Made by a program: the position numbers and the translations under genes. From Raoultibacter massiliensis (GTDB lineage: Bacteria > Actinomycetota > Coriobacteriia > Coriobacteriales > Eggerthellaceae), in NCBI RefSeq assembly GCF_900199545.1, contig NZ_LT962671.1:2496030-2560029 (forward strand): DNA of 64,000 nucleotides. Direction: 5' to 3'. Positions 9,525 through 19,787 of the stretch are shown one piece after another. The notes below the pieces were generated by a model. That model saw only the letters and a program-made list of their open reading frames with translations. It searched no databases and was not told the DNA's origin. Positions within the stretch are counted from its first letter, which is position 1; the number at the start of each line of letters is the position of its first letter.

Positions 9525-10386
9525 GATCAGCGCGCTTCTTGCGAAGGATCACGCGGATAAGCCACATGATCAGCATGAGCACGGCGAAGAACCCGACGAT
9601 TAGAAAGTATTCGATGTACTTTTCAAAAAACGATATTTTATTCTGCGAGGCTTCCTCAAGCAGCTCGGGAACGTAATCGACGCGATGGCCGGTTACGAGC
9701 ATGCGATGGCTGTTTATCATGTACGGATCGCAGGTCACAAGCGTACAGAGATCGCGCCCCTCCTGTATCCTCAGAGATTCGACCTCGTAGGGAAGCACCG
9801 AAACGATGGATTCCACTTCGTAGGCGAGCTTGCCCTCAAGAGAATCGACGATGAACACATCGCCTATTTCAAGCTTGTCGAGATCGCGGAACAACCGTGA
9901 CGAGGGCAAGCCCCGATGCCCGGTCAGAACCGAATGGGTGCTTTCCCCGCCGACGGGAAGCGAGCTGCGCTCGAGATGGCCGATGCCGCGCTCGAGGATC
10001 TCGTCGGTTGCGCCGCGATAGATGGGAAGATCGACCTCGATTTTGGGTATCTCCACGTATCCGATCGCTTCGCCCGTAGACAGCACGCTCATGTAGACGA
10101 CATCCGTTGCCGCCTGCTCTTCGGGCGTCATCTCATCGGTAACGCTGCCTTCGAGGTTGGCTACGAAACGGTTGTATTCCTCGGCCTCTTGAAGCAAGCG
10201 TTCCTTTTCCGCCTCGTCGAGCGCCGCTCTCTCTTGCTCGTAGTTCGAGATCACCCGCGTTTGCGTCTGCAGGTTGATCATGCTCGTAACAAGCGGATAC
10301 GCGAAAGCCAGCGCGCCGATCACGAAGATGGCAACGTAGATGTACTTGCTCAAAACAAGCGAACGTATCGACGACGTGGCTTTCAT
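9481..10386 (-). CDS. Class C-type pilus sortase (first, next to pilin)
   Basis: A 301-residue sortase: N-terminal membrane helix (~14-35), coiled region (~45-75), catalytic core with His in LTGHRGLPSSRLF, Cys219 in TLVTCDPYMINSHRML, and a C-terminal membrane helix (~262-285). Lying directly downstream of the backbone pilin, it is the best candidate for the enzyme that polymerises it through the pilin-motif lysine. The spacing to ATG 10386 favours the nearby GAAGAG; the perfect AAGGAGG lies 17 bases away and is probably too far to act alone. Confidence 0.92.
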   Translation of the reverse strand: MKATSSIRSLVLSKYIYVAIFVIGALAFAYPLVTSMINLQTQTRVISNYEQERAALDEAEKERLLQEAEEYNRFVANLEGSVTDEMTPEEQAATDVVYMSVLSTGEAIGYVEIPKIEVDLPIYRGATDEILERGIGHLERSSLPVGGESTHSVLTGHRGLPSSRLFRDLDKLEIGDVFIVDSLEGKLAYEVESIVSVLPYEVESLRIQEGRDLCTLVTCDPYMINSHRMLVTGHRVDYVPELLEEASQNKISFFEKYIEYFLIVGFFAVLMLIMWLIRVILRKKRADRATADSPAGGEEIG

Positions 10387-10414
10387 CGCTGTATCTCTTC
10401 AATCCTCCTTCGGA

Positions 10415-10442
10415 GGAATAGCCCGCTCGTGCGGGCTATTCC
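10415..10442 (-). terminator. Hairpin between pilin and sortase genes (attenuator or processing site)
   Basis: GGAATAGCCCGC and GCGGGCTATTCC form a perfect 12-bp stem with a TCGT loop, 29 bases after the pilin stop. No T-run follows on the minus strand. It more likely lets abundant pilin mRNA be separated from, or made in excess over, the sortase mRNA than fully terminates. A second small inverted repeat CCTCC-GAA-GGAGG follows immediately. Confidence 0.5.
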
Positions 10443-10470
10443 GATAACGTTATTCGTGCAGCTGAATCGG

Positions 10471-12312
10471 TTACTCGGCCGCTGCAGGGCCTTTCTTCTT
10501 GCGGAACAGGGCGATTGCAACACCCATGAGCGCTACACCGACGATCGTGAACAGCACGGTGCCGATGCCGCCGGTCTGAGGAATCTGCAGGCCGGAATTG
10601 TTGAGAACCTGCATAGCGCTGGCGTCCTCATGGCTCGTCTTGGTGATTTCGAAGGCAGCAGGATCCCTGAGCAGGTTGTACTGCGTTCCGTTGTACGTCG
10701 GAGCCTTCGTCTCGACGAGGTAGTACGTACCGCCCTTGAGGCCCATGATCTCGAAGAGGCCATCTGCGCCGGACTTCAGGGTGATGTCCCCGCCAACCGT
10801 CGGCGTCACGAACTTGCTCAGATCGTTGGCATCCATCAGGTCTTGGGTCCACGTCAAGAACACGGTACCGGCAGCGTCGCTCGCGATCTTGAACTCCGCA
10901 CCTTCGAGAACGACGGCGGTGTTGGATCCGTCGACCTTCTTGAACTGGGCGCCGCCCGTCCAAACCGTCGGGGTAACCGGCGGCTTAATCTCACCGGGTT
11001 CGGTAATGTGGCCGTAGTTGTTGTCGAAAGCAAGCTCGACGTCATTCGGGATCTCTTCGCCCATGATGGCGGTTTCGTTGATCTTGGTCCCGTACGAAAC
11101 GTTGATCGTCTCGCCTTCGTAGGCATCAAGCGAAGCCGGAATAAACGCAATGGACAGCACGCGCGTGGTGGTGTTGTAATCCACCGTATAGTGCGTGCCC
11201 GCGGTAAGCGGGGTAGAGCCGATGGAGACAGCAACGCTATCGGCGATGTAATCGAGTCGAGAATCGATCGTATCGGTCATTCCGAACTTGACGTAATCTT
11301 TGATGAGAACGGGAACGTCCATGGCAACCGTCCATGTGACGGTTTCGCCGATCTGCTCCGTACCGCCGTTGCCTTCGGTCTTCGACACATCGGGCTTGGC
11401 GTTGAACTCGATCGTGATCATCGGATTGTCGGTTCCCGAAGCGGGCGTGAACGACGCCATCGGGCTGTTCGGGCTATCGAACGTGATCGTACCGGCAGAC
11501 ACGGTGAAGCCCACAGGGCGCGCATCGACCACGTAGCCCGTAGGAGCAACGGTGTTCACGAGCTGATACTGCCCAGCCGGAAGATCGGCCAAGGTGATGA
11601 AGCCGCTGGGAAGCGAAATCGTGCCCGCCGTTCCGATGCTGGTTACGGTTTCATAGGCATCGGTAACGGAGTTGTACTGCTGCACGAGGAACTCGCCGCC
11701 GCCGATGCGGGCATCGGAAGCGTTGACCGTCTCGACATCGAGTCCAGGCATCTTCTTCACGTTCTTCGGATACACGTGAAGCGCATCGGCGCCGGTTCCG
11801 AAGTAAGCGGTTCCATCGGTTTTCATCTGCGGCAGCTCGAGCAAGAACGGCACGCCGATGTACTCGGACACGTTCTCGGCAGCTCCGTTGACCTCGCCGA
11901 AGAGGTATTTGCCCTCCGCAAGACCGTTGACGTTGACGATGCCCGCAGCGCTCGATGCGGCGGTTTCGGTTCCACCCGTCAGGATCGTCGGGTTGGCGGC
12001 CACGTAGGCTTCGATATCTGCAATGGTCGACAGACCCTTGATCTCGGACATCTGCGCCGGGGTGGCGGCGTCGGATATCTTCCAGTACTTGAAGATGATG
12101 CCCGCAAGCGGGGTCGCACCTTCGAGGTTCGTCCCAGTGAAGTCACTGAGCTCGGTACCGTCGTGGTTCTCGAGACCGGTACCCGTCTCAACCTGCATCT
12201 TGTGGATGACGAGATCGGTTGCGATCGGATCGGCTGCCGACGCTATCGCCGGGACCAGACCTAATGTCAGAGCAACCGCAAAAAGCATGCTTATCAGGCG
12301 TTTGCCTTTCAT
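10471..12312 (-). CDS. Major (backbone) pilin, LPXTG-type
   Basis: A 613-residue surface protein. Signal peptide with cleavage near Ala26; pilin motif VYPKN with candidate cross-linking Lys183; Cna/SpaA-type Ig domains; E-box YYLVETKAP with Glu534, needed for intramolecular isopeptide bonds in this family; sorting signal IPQTG (577-581), hydrophobic helix and basic tail RKKK. AAGGAGGAGG precedes the ATG. It is followed by three sortases and preceded by the large adhesin gene. I conclude it forms the shaft of a sortase-assembled pilus. A distinctive promoter element lies ~40 bases upstream (12355-12382). Confidence 0.93.
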   Translation of the reverse strand: MKGKRLISMLFAVALTLGLVPAIASAADPIATDLVIHKMQVETGTGLENHDGTELSDFTGTNLEGATPLAGIIFKYWKISDAATPAQMSEIKGLSTIADIEAYVAANPTILTGGTETAASSAAGIVNVNGLAEGKYLFGEVNGAAENVSEYIGVPFLLELPQMKTDGTAYFGTGADALHVYPKNVKKMPGLDVETVNASDARIGGGEFLVQQYNSVTDAYETVTSIGTAGTISLPSGFITLADLPAGQYQLVNTVAPTGYVVDARPVGFTVSAGTITFDSPNSPMASFTPASGTDNPMITIEFNAKPDVSKTEGNGGTEQIGETVTWTVAMDVPVLIKDYVKFGMTDTIDSRLDYIADSVAVSIGSTPLTAGTHYTVDYNTTTRVLSIAFIPASLDAYEGETINVSYGTKINETAIMGEEIPNDVELAFDNNYGHITEPGEIKPPVTPTVWTGGAQFKKVDGSNTAVVLEGAEFKIASDAAGTVFLTWTQDLMDANDLSKFVTPTVGGDITLKSGADGLFEIMGLKGGTYYLVETKAPTYNGTQYNLLRDPAAFEITKTSHEDASAMQVLNNSGLQIPQTGGIGTVLFTIVGVALMGVAIALFRKKKGPAAAE

Positions 12313-12354
12313 AGACGTCCTCCTCCTTCTTTATCTATTCGTTCGCTGGTTATA

Positions 12355-12382
12355 TTTATATATGCTCTTACATAATTGGGCG
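12355..12382 (-). promoter_or_regulatory. Pilin promoter with TATG-N6-CATA dyad
   Basis: On the minus strand the order is CGCC, TTATGTAAGAGCATA and a -10-like TATAAA, with a poor -35. The dyad TATG-TAAGAG-CATA sits in the spacer. A nearly identical element with the same spacing occurs at 18486-18513 upstream of the MarR/glucose dehydrogenase genes. The predicted transcript start is about 36 bases before the pilin ATG. Confidence 0.5.
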
Positions 12383-12450
12383 AACGGCACCTCCTTCTCA
12401 TCGCGATCAGAGCTCGATGGTTGTTGTATCGATTGGCTTATCCATATGCA

Positions 12451-15400
12451 TCACACCGACGCTCTCGCTACTCGGCTTCTCCTCCGCAGGAGAAACGCCG
12501 CAGCGAACAGAATCGCGGTCGACACCAAGGTGAGGAAGATCGTTCCCATACCGCCCGCCTTCGGCAATTCGGAAGCGGTCTTGTTCACGACGTTGTACGC
12601 TTTCGAATAGCGATCCGCATCGCTGCCGCTCAGCGCAACCTCTTCCAACGAGACCGCTCCAAGCGTTGACGCAACGGATCCATCGGCGCCGATAACAACC
12701 TCTATCGGCATAGTGAGCAAGTTGTACCCAGCGGGCGCCTTCGTCTCGGTTATGTGATACGTGCCCGGTTTCTGAATGGGCATGACGATATAGGGGTTGA
12801 GCAACGAAGTGGTCAGCTCGATGCTATCCTGCTCGACTCCCGACTCATCGAGAACTTTTTCGCCCGCAGTCGCACTGGTAAGCTCGAACTTCGCGGCATC
12901 GGTCACAATCGGATTCTTCGCCGAGTCCACCTTGTTGAGCTTCACGGGCTTCAAGTTAAGCGTGTTCACTACGCTGGTACCGCTAAAATCTTCGTTGGTC
13001 CCCGAGCCGACGACAAAGTTCGGATACGCGATCGAGGTCGTGTACACCGGGATCTCTTGTTCGACGATCTCATAGGTGTATTCGTAAGATTTCTGCGAAC
13101 CGAAACTAAACGGCCACTTTCCGTGAGCATCCTCGCCGAACGTGATCGTTTCGACATCTTTGATGAACGCGCCCTTCGCGCCCGTGGTCGTATTGCGCTC
13201 GTATTGCTTGAGCGTCAGCGTAACCTCATCGGGCCTGAACCCGAGCCTGTCGTCGGAATCCTCCCAAGTCTTTTCGCCCTCGACCGTCGTCCAGTAGTCC
13301 GGATCCTGATCGTAGTAGAAGGTATGGGCGTATCCCGTTTGCAGCAGCTTCTCGTCGTTCATGTCTTTCGAAACCGTCGTAGGCTGAACCTGCGTTTGGG
13401 CATCGTCTAAGTGGGTTTTGAACTTCCAGTACGGCTTGATGCCCGCGGGAAGCCCCACATCGCCAACCGCTTCGTAGCTTTTGATCGAAGTCGTATCGTA
13501 GCCGTACGTCGGCGCCGCATCGGAATCGACCACAAGATTGCCGTCGCCGTCGCGGCTCGTACCAATCGCCATGCCATTGGCATCGAGCGGCAAACCGTAG
13601 AGGTCCTCGTCGAAAGGCTTCTGCGTATGGCTGCTGTCATCGTTCGTCTTCACGACGTTATCGGTGGTCGATGCGTACAGTTCGGTCTCCGCACCTTCGG
13701 GGTCGACGCCGACGCCCTTGTGGTTCATCGAGACGGGCGTGTACACGTTGTCGGCCACGAACGCAGCGCTCACATGGTTGATGTTCTGGTATTCCTTCGT
13801 CCCGTTCGGGCCGTCGACGTAGCGATCGTTGACCGCCCACACGATCACGCGCCCGTTATCGGGGACGTCGACCTCGTAAGTCAGGTTCTGCTCGGCCGAG
13901 CCCGAAAGCACCGGCGAGGAAATGAGATCGCCCTTGCTCCCATCGGCTGCAGCATTGTAGATCGCCATGAACTGCTCGTACGTCATGGCCGTATTGTCTA
14001 CGACGAAGTTGGGATCGTCGGTGTCGTAGGGCACGATGACGTACTTGAGCTCGGTGACGTCGCTGTGGACGTCCGACTCAAGCTCTGCGCTCGCCACTGT
14101 CTTGGGAAGGTGGAGTTTGACCTCGGCAACGTTGGAGACTTCGCCCGTTACCGGATCCTTGTACACCTTCACGTTGTCTTTGAGCCCCGCCTGCAAATCG
14201 ACGATGTCGATCGAGGGAGCTCCGCGCATGTACATCACTTCGTAGCAATAGCGGTCGGCCAAACCAACTTGGGCGTTCGAGGAAGCGTACGGCGTTCCGT
14301 CGTATTTCTGCTCCCAATCCCAGCCCCAGGCGATCGCGCCCGATCCGTCGTAGCCCCATTTGAAGATGTTGCCATCGGTATCGAGAATCGCATACGCCGA
14401 AAGGCTGATGTCGAACGTCTTGATGTAGGGAACCGACTGGAACGCCAAATTGATCCACATGGCATCGGTCGGATTGATGGCAGGGATAGCCGCCGTCCTC
14501 GATGGGTCGATCTTGTTCGATGCGTCGAGAAGATAGTATTTCCCGGTGGTAAGGCCGTTTACGCCATCGACCGTCGTTCCGGTTGCGTACTTGATCCGGT
14601 TGCCGTCGCCGTCGAGAATGTAGCCATCGTCGTCGCGCATCATGTACTTCTCATCGTAGATGGTGGGATGAAGCGCATCGATGCCGTAGCTGCGATGGCT
14701 TGCGATCTGGGTCTTTCCGCCACCGAGATACACCGGCTTCTTGTCACTCGTGTCGTAGCTTTGCGTATCGCCGTCGCCGATGACCTTGGGCCACTGCTCG
14801 GCTGCAGAGCTGTAAACACGTTGCTGCGTGTAGTGGGGGATGTTTCCACCTTCGGCGCCGAAGCCATAGTACACGCCGTTGCCCCACATCCACGAGCGCC
14901 CGTGCTGGTCGATGAACACGCCGTTGTGCATGGAGGACGTGACCTGCACGGCTTTGGGGGTGTAGCCGTACGCATCGATCTCAGAGGCGCTGATGCCGAT
15001 CTTTTGGGGAGCGGTTTTGGCCATCGTGGCGTTCTTGTCGCCTGCATCGCCGGTGGTGGCGCCCCATTCCCATGCGGTTCCGTTTTCATCGGCTGCGACA
15101 ACGCGGTCCCCTGCAACCGCAAGGTTGTACGCGGTGTCCACATCGACGATGGCCGCCCCATCGAACCGGCTGGGATCTATCTTCTTGAACGTAGAGGAGG
15201 CGCCTGTGCCCGCCTGCTCGCCGTACCCGTTGAGTCCCGCAGCCCACAGATCGCCTTTACTGTCGAGCAGATGAGACGAAGCGCGGCCGGTCGCAACCTT
15301 GACAACCGTTCTCTCTCCGCTGGCGAATTCCGGGCTCAGAGCCGCCAGATCCACCTCCCGAGGGGAGGTGACAAAGCTCGTCGTGGTGCCGACGCCCAGC

Positions 15401-16583
15401 TTGCCACCGTTGTTGTAACCCCACGCATACAGCTTGCCATCCTCGGCAAGGGCAAACACTGCCCCGCCGGTAACGTACACGTACGAGCTGCTCACGAACA
15501 TGTCAACGATCTTCGGCAGGCCTTCCACCTTTTTGGGAATGGAGTTCTCCGACCTCGTCGAGCCGTCGCCCATCTCGCCCGAAGAGCCCTGACCCCAAAC
15601 GTACACCTCGCCCGCACTGCTCAAGGCAAAACGAGTTTGGTAGCTCGCCCCGACTTTGATGATGTTGATGTTTTCTTCGATGAAGTACGGAACGCGCTTC
15701 ATGCCGCCGTAGTACATCTGCTGGGTCGAGTTCTTGCCGATGCCCAACTCGCCGTAAAGGTTGTACCCGAACGTCCAAACGCGGCCCGACCCGTCGAGGG
15801 CCATGCCGCCCATGGCGCCGTTGGCAAGCTGTTCGAACTTGACGAGAGAAATCTGACCGACCGTGCCGGCATCGTTCGGATCGCCCGTCGGGCCTCTGCC
15901 TGCGCCATAGGGCGCGATGGTTACAAGGGGAGCCGCTATCAATTCAGATTGCGGCGTTAGGATTTCCGGGGTTTCGGAAGCCTGTTCGCCTTCCTGGTTT
16001 GCCTCGGAGTTTTCGGTGCCGTCTTCGACGGTCGCCTCGGGTTCGAATTCTATTTCTACCGTGCCCGAAGATACTTCTTGTTCCGATTCGCTGCCATCGA
16101 GTTCGGTGACCGATGCCTTTGCTTCACCGTTTTCGTCTATCTCGACGGAGCCGAGGGAATTGCCGTTCGAGTCTAGAAAATTACTTCGCGGTAAGCTCCC
16201 CCCCCCAGCGAATTCGCAATTTCAAAGACGAAATAGTCGCCGTTCGAGACTCGATGCGCTTGATTTTGCAGAGCCCAATTGAGCTGTACGCGATACGCGC
16301 CTGCATTATCGCCGGCCTCGGCGTCGATTTGAGCCGAATCGATGTCGACCCATGTTCCGTCCTCTGCCAACGCCTGATGCGTCAATTCGAGTTCAACCGA
16401 TTCCGTGATGTCGCGCTCGCTTGCTTCGGCCCGCTCGCTTCCCGCTACAAGGGGAAACCCGGTAATGCAGAGCAGCACGGCGAGCAAAATGGCTAAAGCT
16501 CGCGCCGGCTGTTTGGAAGATCCGCTCTTTTTCATAGCGATAGCCGTTTTTGAAGAGCCATCCCCTGCTGATGTGGCAATCAA
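12451..16583 (-). CDS. Giant RCC1-repeat sortase-anchored adhesin, frame broken at G9 tract
   Basis: Two frames together form one protein of about 1377 residues if one G is added at 16198-16206. The upstream frame starts at TTG 16583 (AAAGGAGGAG in front), has a signal peptide (AILLAVLLCITGFPLVAG) and a collagen-binding-like domain (VSNGDYFVFEIANSLGGG). With nine G it runs into a stop at 16173-16175. The other frame continues the same domain (LDSNGNSLGSVEID). After it come an acidic linker (~140-215), about seven RCC1 beta-propeller repeats (~260-745; GRVWTFGYN, KLYAWGYNN, RSWMWGNG), Cna_B (~1095) and SpaA (~1205, ETKAPAGYN) domains, sorting signal LPKAG (~1341), a membrane helix and the tail RRRSR. 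It is probably the pilus tip or a co-displayed adhesin. Assembly error is the main alternative to phase variation. Confidence 0.85.
16198..16206 (-). repeat. Run of nine G inside the adhesin gene
   Basis: The homopolymer follows codon 126. Nine G give a truncated product of about 136 residues; ten, seven or thirteen G restore the full-length frame. G/C runs of this length are exceptional here: the only other one seen is at 31277-31285. Confidence 0.85.
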
Positions 16584-16918
16584 GTCATCTCCTCCTTTCT
16601 GCATGTATCCAGCAATGATATTAGAAGGATACCATTTTATTGGGAGAAGTGTAATCTCATATATAAAAATTTGTAATTTCTTGCATAAGTACTTGCGTAT
16701 TGCCGCACAGCGCACAAGAGAGCAGATTGTTTTCCCTGATGAATTGCTTGTTCTGGAGAATAATCCCCGATTTTCCCGCGCGAATATCCTCCCTCGATCA
16801 TGGCCTTGGGTAACCAAAGCGGTGCCGGAAGCGCCTATCCGGAAGAAAAAGGACCATTCGAAGCGTCGCTCGAAACGGCCCTGCCAGCTCGACGAAATCT
16901 ATCGTGACGGCATTCGCC
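16584..16918. other. AT-rich upstream region of the adhesin
   Basis: No gene is supported. The part at 16610-16700 is strongly AT-rich and contains ATATATAA and TTATGCAAGAAATTACA (minus strand), so it probably holds the adhesin promoter. It bears only a loose resemblance to the pilin element. The part nearest 16918 is the 3' flank of the glucose dehydrogenase gene. Confidence 0.45.
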
Positions 16919-17740
<822 letters not shown>

Positions 17741-17865
17741 CTATCATCCGGAAGCTTCGCTATCGGGAAGAAACGCAAATCATTGACGAGCCGTTTCTGC
17801 TTGGTTGCGATTTCGGCACGGGACGCACGCTGATGCCCTTTCGCAGAAACGCCCTCACCCGCGCC

Positions 17866-18312
17866 CTAAGCGCCGAACGCTTCAGCTGCCTTTCCCACTT
17901 GCCGGCGCAGGGCCGAGAGCGCATCGAGATCCTTTTCGGAATACCGAAGCGAGAAGGGACCGTCTGCGCCGCCCAGCTCGAGAAACCTTTCCCGGCACAC
18001 CGACCGGCCGCAATCGGTGAGATGCACCAATTTGCACCGCCTATCGGATTCGCCCCAATTGAATTCCGCGTATCCCCGCTCGACAAGGCTCGTCGAAACC
18101 GAGGAAGCATATTGCGACGTCACGCCGAGGGCTTCGGCGATAGCCCCGATCGACGGAGGCTCCTTCGACGTGCAGAGCATTAAGAGCATCGCAATCTCGT
18201 AGCCCTTAAGCCCACCGTATTCCGATCTGAGCAAAGCTCCTATCTGAGAATGAATGCCGAATATGTCCCACAACAACCCCGCATCGACACGATCCCAATC
18301 GCCAGCATCCAT
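17866..18312 (-). CDS. MarR-family transcriptional regulator
   Basis: A 148-residue winged-helix protein: helix-turn-helix PSIGAIAEALGVTSQYASSVSTSL and wing GESDRRCKLVHLTDCGR. It lies 161 bases upstream of glucose dehydrogenase in the same direction and probably controls it. The promoter about 170 bases upstream carries the TATG-N6-CATA dyad also found before the pilin gene; since MarR proteins bind short palindromes, this regulator is a candidate for both sites. Confidence 0.85.
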   Translation of the reverse strand: MDAGDWDRVDAGLLWDIFGIHSQIGALLRSEYGGLKGYEIAMLLMLCTSKEPPSIGAIAEALGVTSQYASSVSTSLVERGYAEFNWGESDRRCKLVHLTDCGRSVCRERFLELGGADGPFSLRYSEKDLDALSALRRQVGKAAEAFGA

Positions 18313-18485
18313 ACGCCGTCTCTCTTTCTTCCATCATCAGGCACCTCGCATCTTCCGACCCCCGCTTCGAACCGAACGGGTCGGGAAGCCCTGTACGTTT
18401 TTCTTTCCTAAGTAATAAGATGGGTAAAATCGATTTTTCCGTCGCGAAAACAACCGATACGTGCCCGCGTCCATGGTTTCTCCAT

Positions 18486-18513
18486 ATTATATATGTTATT
18501 ACATAAATAGGCG
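18486..18513 (-). promoter_or_regulatory. Promoter with TATG-N6-CATA dyad before MarR/gdh
   Basis: The minus strand reads CGCC, TTATGTAATAACATA, then a perfect -10 TATAAT; a -35 match is missing. Aligned with 12355-12382, about 23 of 27 positions agree. The predicted leader to the MarR start is ~165 bases, which is long. Confidence 0.5.
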
Positions 18514-18572
18514 GGGGACATCGCCTGCCGAAAAGTGCGGTTTCCGGCCGCTCGGACACCGTGCAAGCAAGC

Positions 18573-19685
18573 CTACGGGAAAGGAGGCATCTTCTTTTCC
18601 GCAGGCGCCGAGCGGTACGCCGCAACAACCAATCCGACAACGATCGCCGCACTCAGCAGTACGATGAAAAAAAGCCCTGGATCCGACAACGAAGACATCA
18701 AGCTGCGGCCTGCAACCGCCACGATGACCACCGTCGAATTGATTCCGGCGTGCAACAGGAAGGGCGCCCAGAACGTCTTGTAGCGTTCGTACACCAAAGC
18801 GAGCGCAAGTCCGTAGAAGAACGCCGTCACACCCTGCGTCGCATTACCGTGGGCAAGCGCGAACACGAGCGCCGACAGCAGGCCTGCGGAAACGGGTGCC
18901 ATCCATTCACGCAAGCGGCTGTAGAGCAAAACCCTGAAAACAAGCTCCTCGGTTGCAGGACCGATGATCCCGATAACGAGCACCGATATGACGGGATGCG
19001 CCGAAAAAACGATCGACTGCGTACCATCGTCGCCGAATCCGATCAGCTCGAAAGAGCTCAGAGCGAGAAACGCCATGGCGATTCCCAAAGCCAGGCACAG
19101 CAGAAGCTTCCAGAAAACAGGAAAGCGAAATTCCGACCAGGCACCTTTCGCCCGAAGCCGATTGCCGTCCATAATGCGGAATGCGATCAAAAACGGGACG
19201 GCCGCCACCTGCGATACGACAACCCCCATAAGGACAAGCCATACGAAATCGTAGTCGTTAACGCCGGCAAACGACGGGTTGGCCGCAACAAGGGCGCCGA
19301 GCGCAAGGCCGGCCAGCGCCTGCACGCCAAGGATAAGGAGAACGGGGTACGACGCACGCCAAAGACGGATGATTATCCCATCGGGCTTCGGCGGAATGGA
19401 CGGATAAGGGTAAAAGCCCGGTTGCGGGCCGACCGTCGAGGCTTCATACCGACCGGCTGCCGCAGAGGGCCGTTGACCGGTCGCCCCCGATGCCGACCGG
19501 TCGAAGGACGCCGACTCCTGCCGCCCCGATGACGCGGCCAGCCAACCAAACGAGGGGGGACGGCGCAAAGCCTTCGCCTTGCGAGAACGATCCAGCGCAA
19601 TGGCGATGCCGATCACCGCAAGAACAACCACGACAGCGGCAATCAGGATGACTAATTCGAATACGCCAAAGCTAATGATCCTCAT
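18573..19685 (-). CDS. CPBP-family intramembrane metalloprotease
   Basis: A 370-residue membrane protein with an N-terminal helix, a Pro/Ser/Ala-rich cytoplasmic stretch (~35-105), then about seven helices. All three CPBP (Abi/Rce1-like) motifs are present: EELVFR with Glu246-Glu247, FALAHGN with His279 and LLHAGIN with His312, the predicted zinc ligands. ATG at 19685 has GGAG at acceptable distance; ATG at 19700 is possible. Family members cleave CAAX-like proteins, mature bacteriocins or give self-immunity. No bacteriocin gene is nearby, so its substrate is open. Confidence 0.85.
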   Translation of the reverse strand: MRIISFGVFELVILIAAVVVVLAVIGIAIALDRSRKAKALRRPPSFGWLAASSGRQESASFDRSASGATGQRPSAAAGRYEASTVGPQPGFYPYPSIPPKPDGIIIRLWRASYPVLLILGVQALAGLALGALVAANPSFAGVNDYDFVWLVLMGVVVSQVAAVPFLIAFRIMDGNRLRAKGAWSEFRFPVFWKLLLCLALGIAMAFLALSSFELIGFGDDGTQSIVFSAHPVISVLVIGIIGPATEELVFRVLLYSRLREWMAPVSAGLLSALVFALAHGNATQGVTAFFYGLALALVYERYKTFWAPFLLHAGINSTVVIVAVAGRSLMSSLSDPGLFFIVLLSAAIVVGLVVAAYRSAPAEKKMPPFP

Positions 19686-19787
19686 GGCACTCAGCTCCAT
19701 CGTCGGGTTTTCATCAGTATACCCGACTTGCTTTACCCGACTTTGCAGCGAAGGCGCACAGCAGCTGGAAACACCGTGCAAGCCGAA

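Noticed and set aside
9916-15960. Very long open frames on the plus strand opposite the pilin, sortase and adhesin genes (782 and 849 codons)
   Set aside because: They are antisense shadows of GC-rich coding genes: rich in Arg/His/Asp, no recognisable domains and no ribosome sites.
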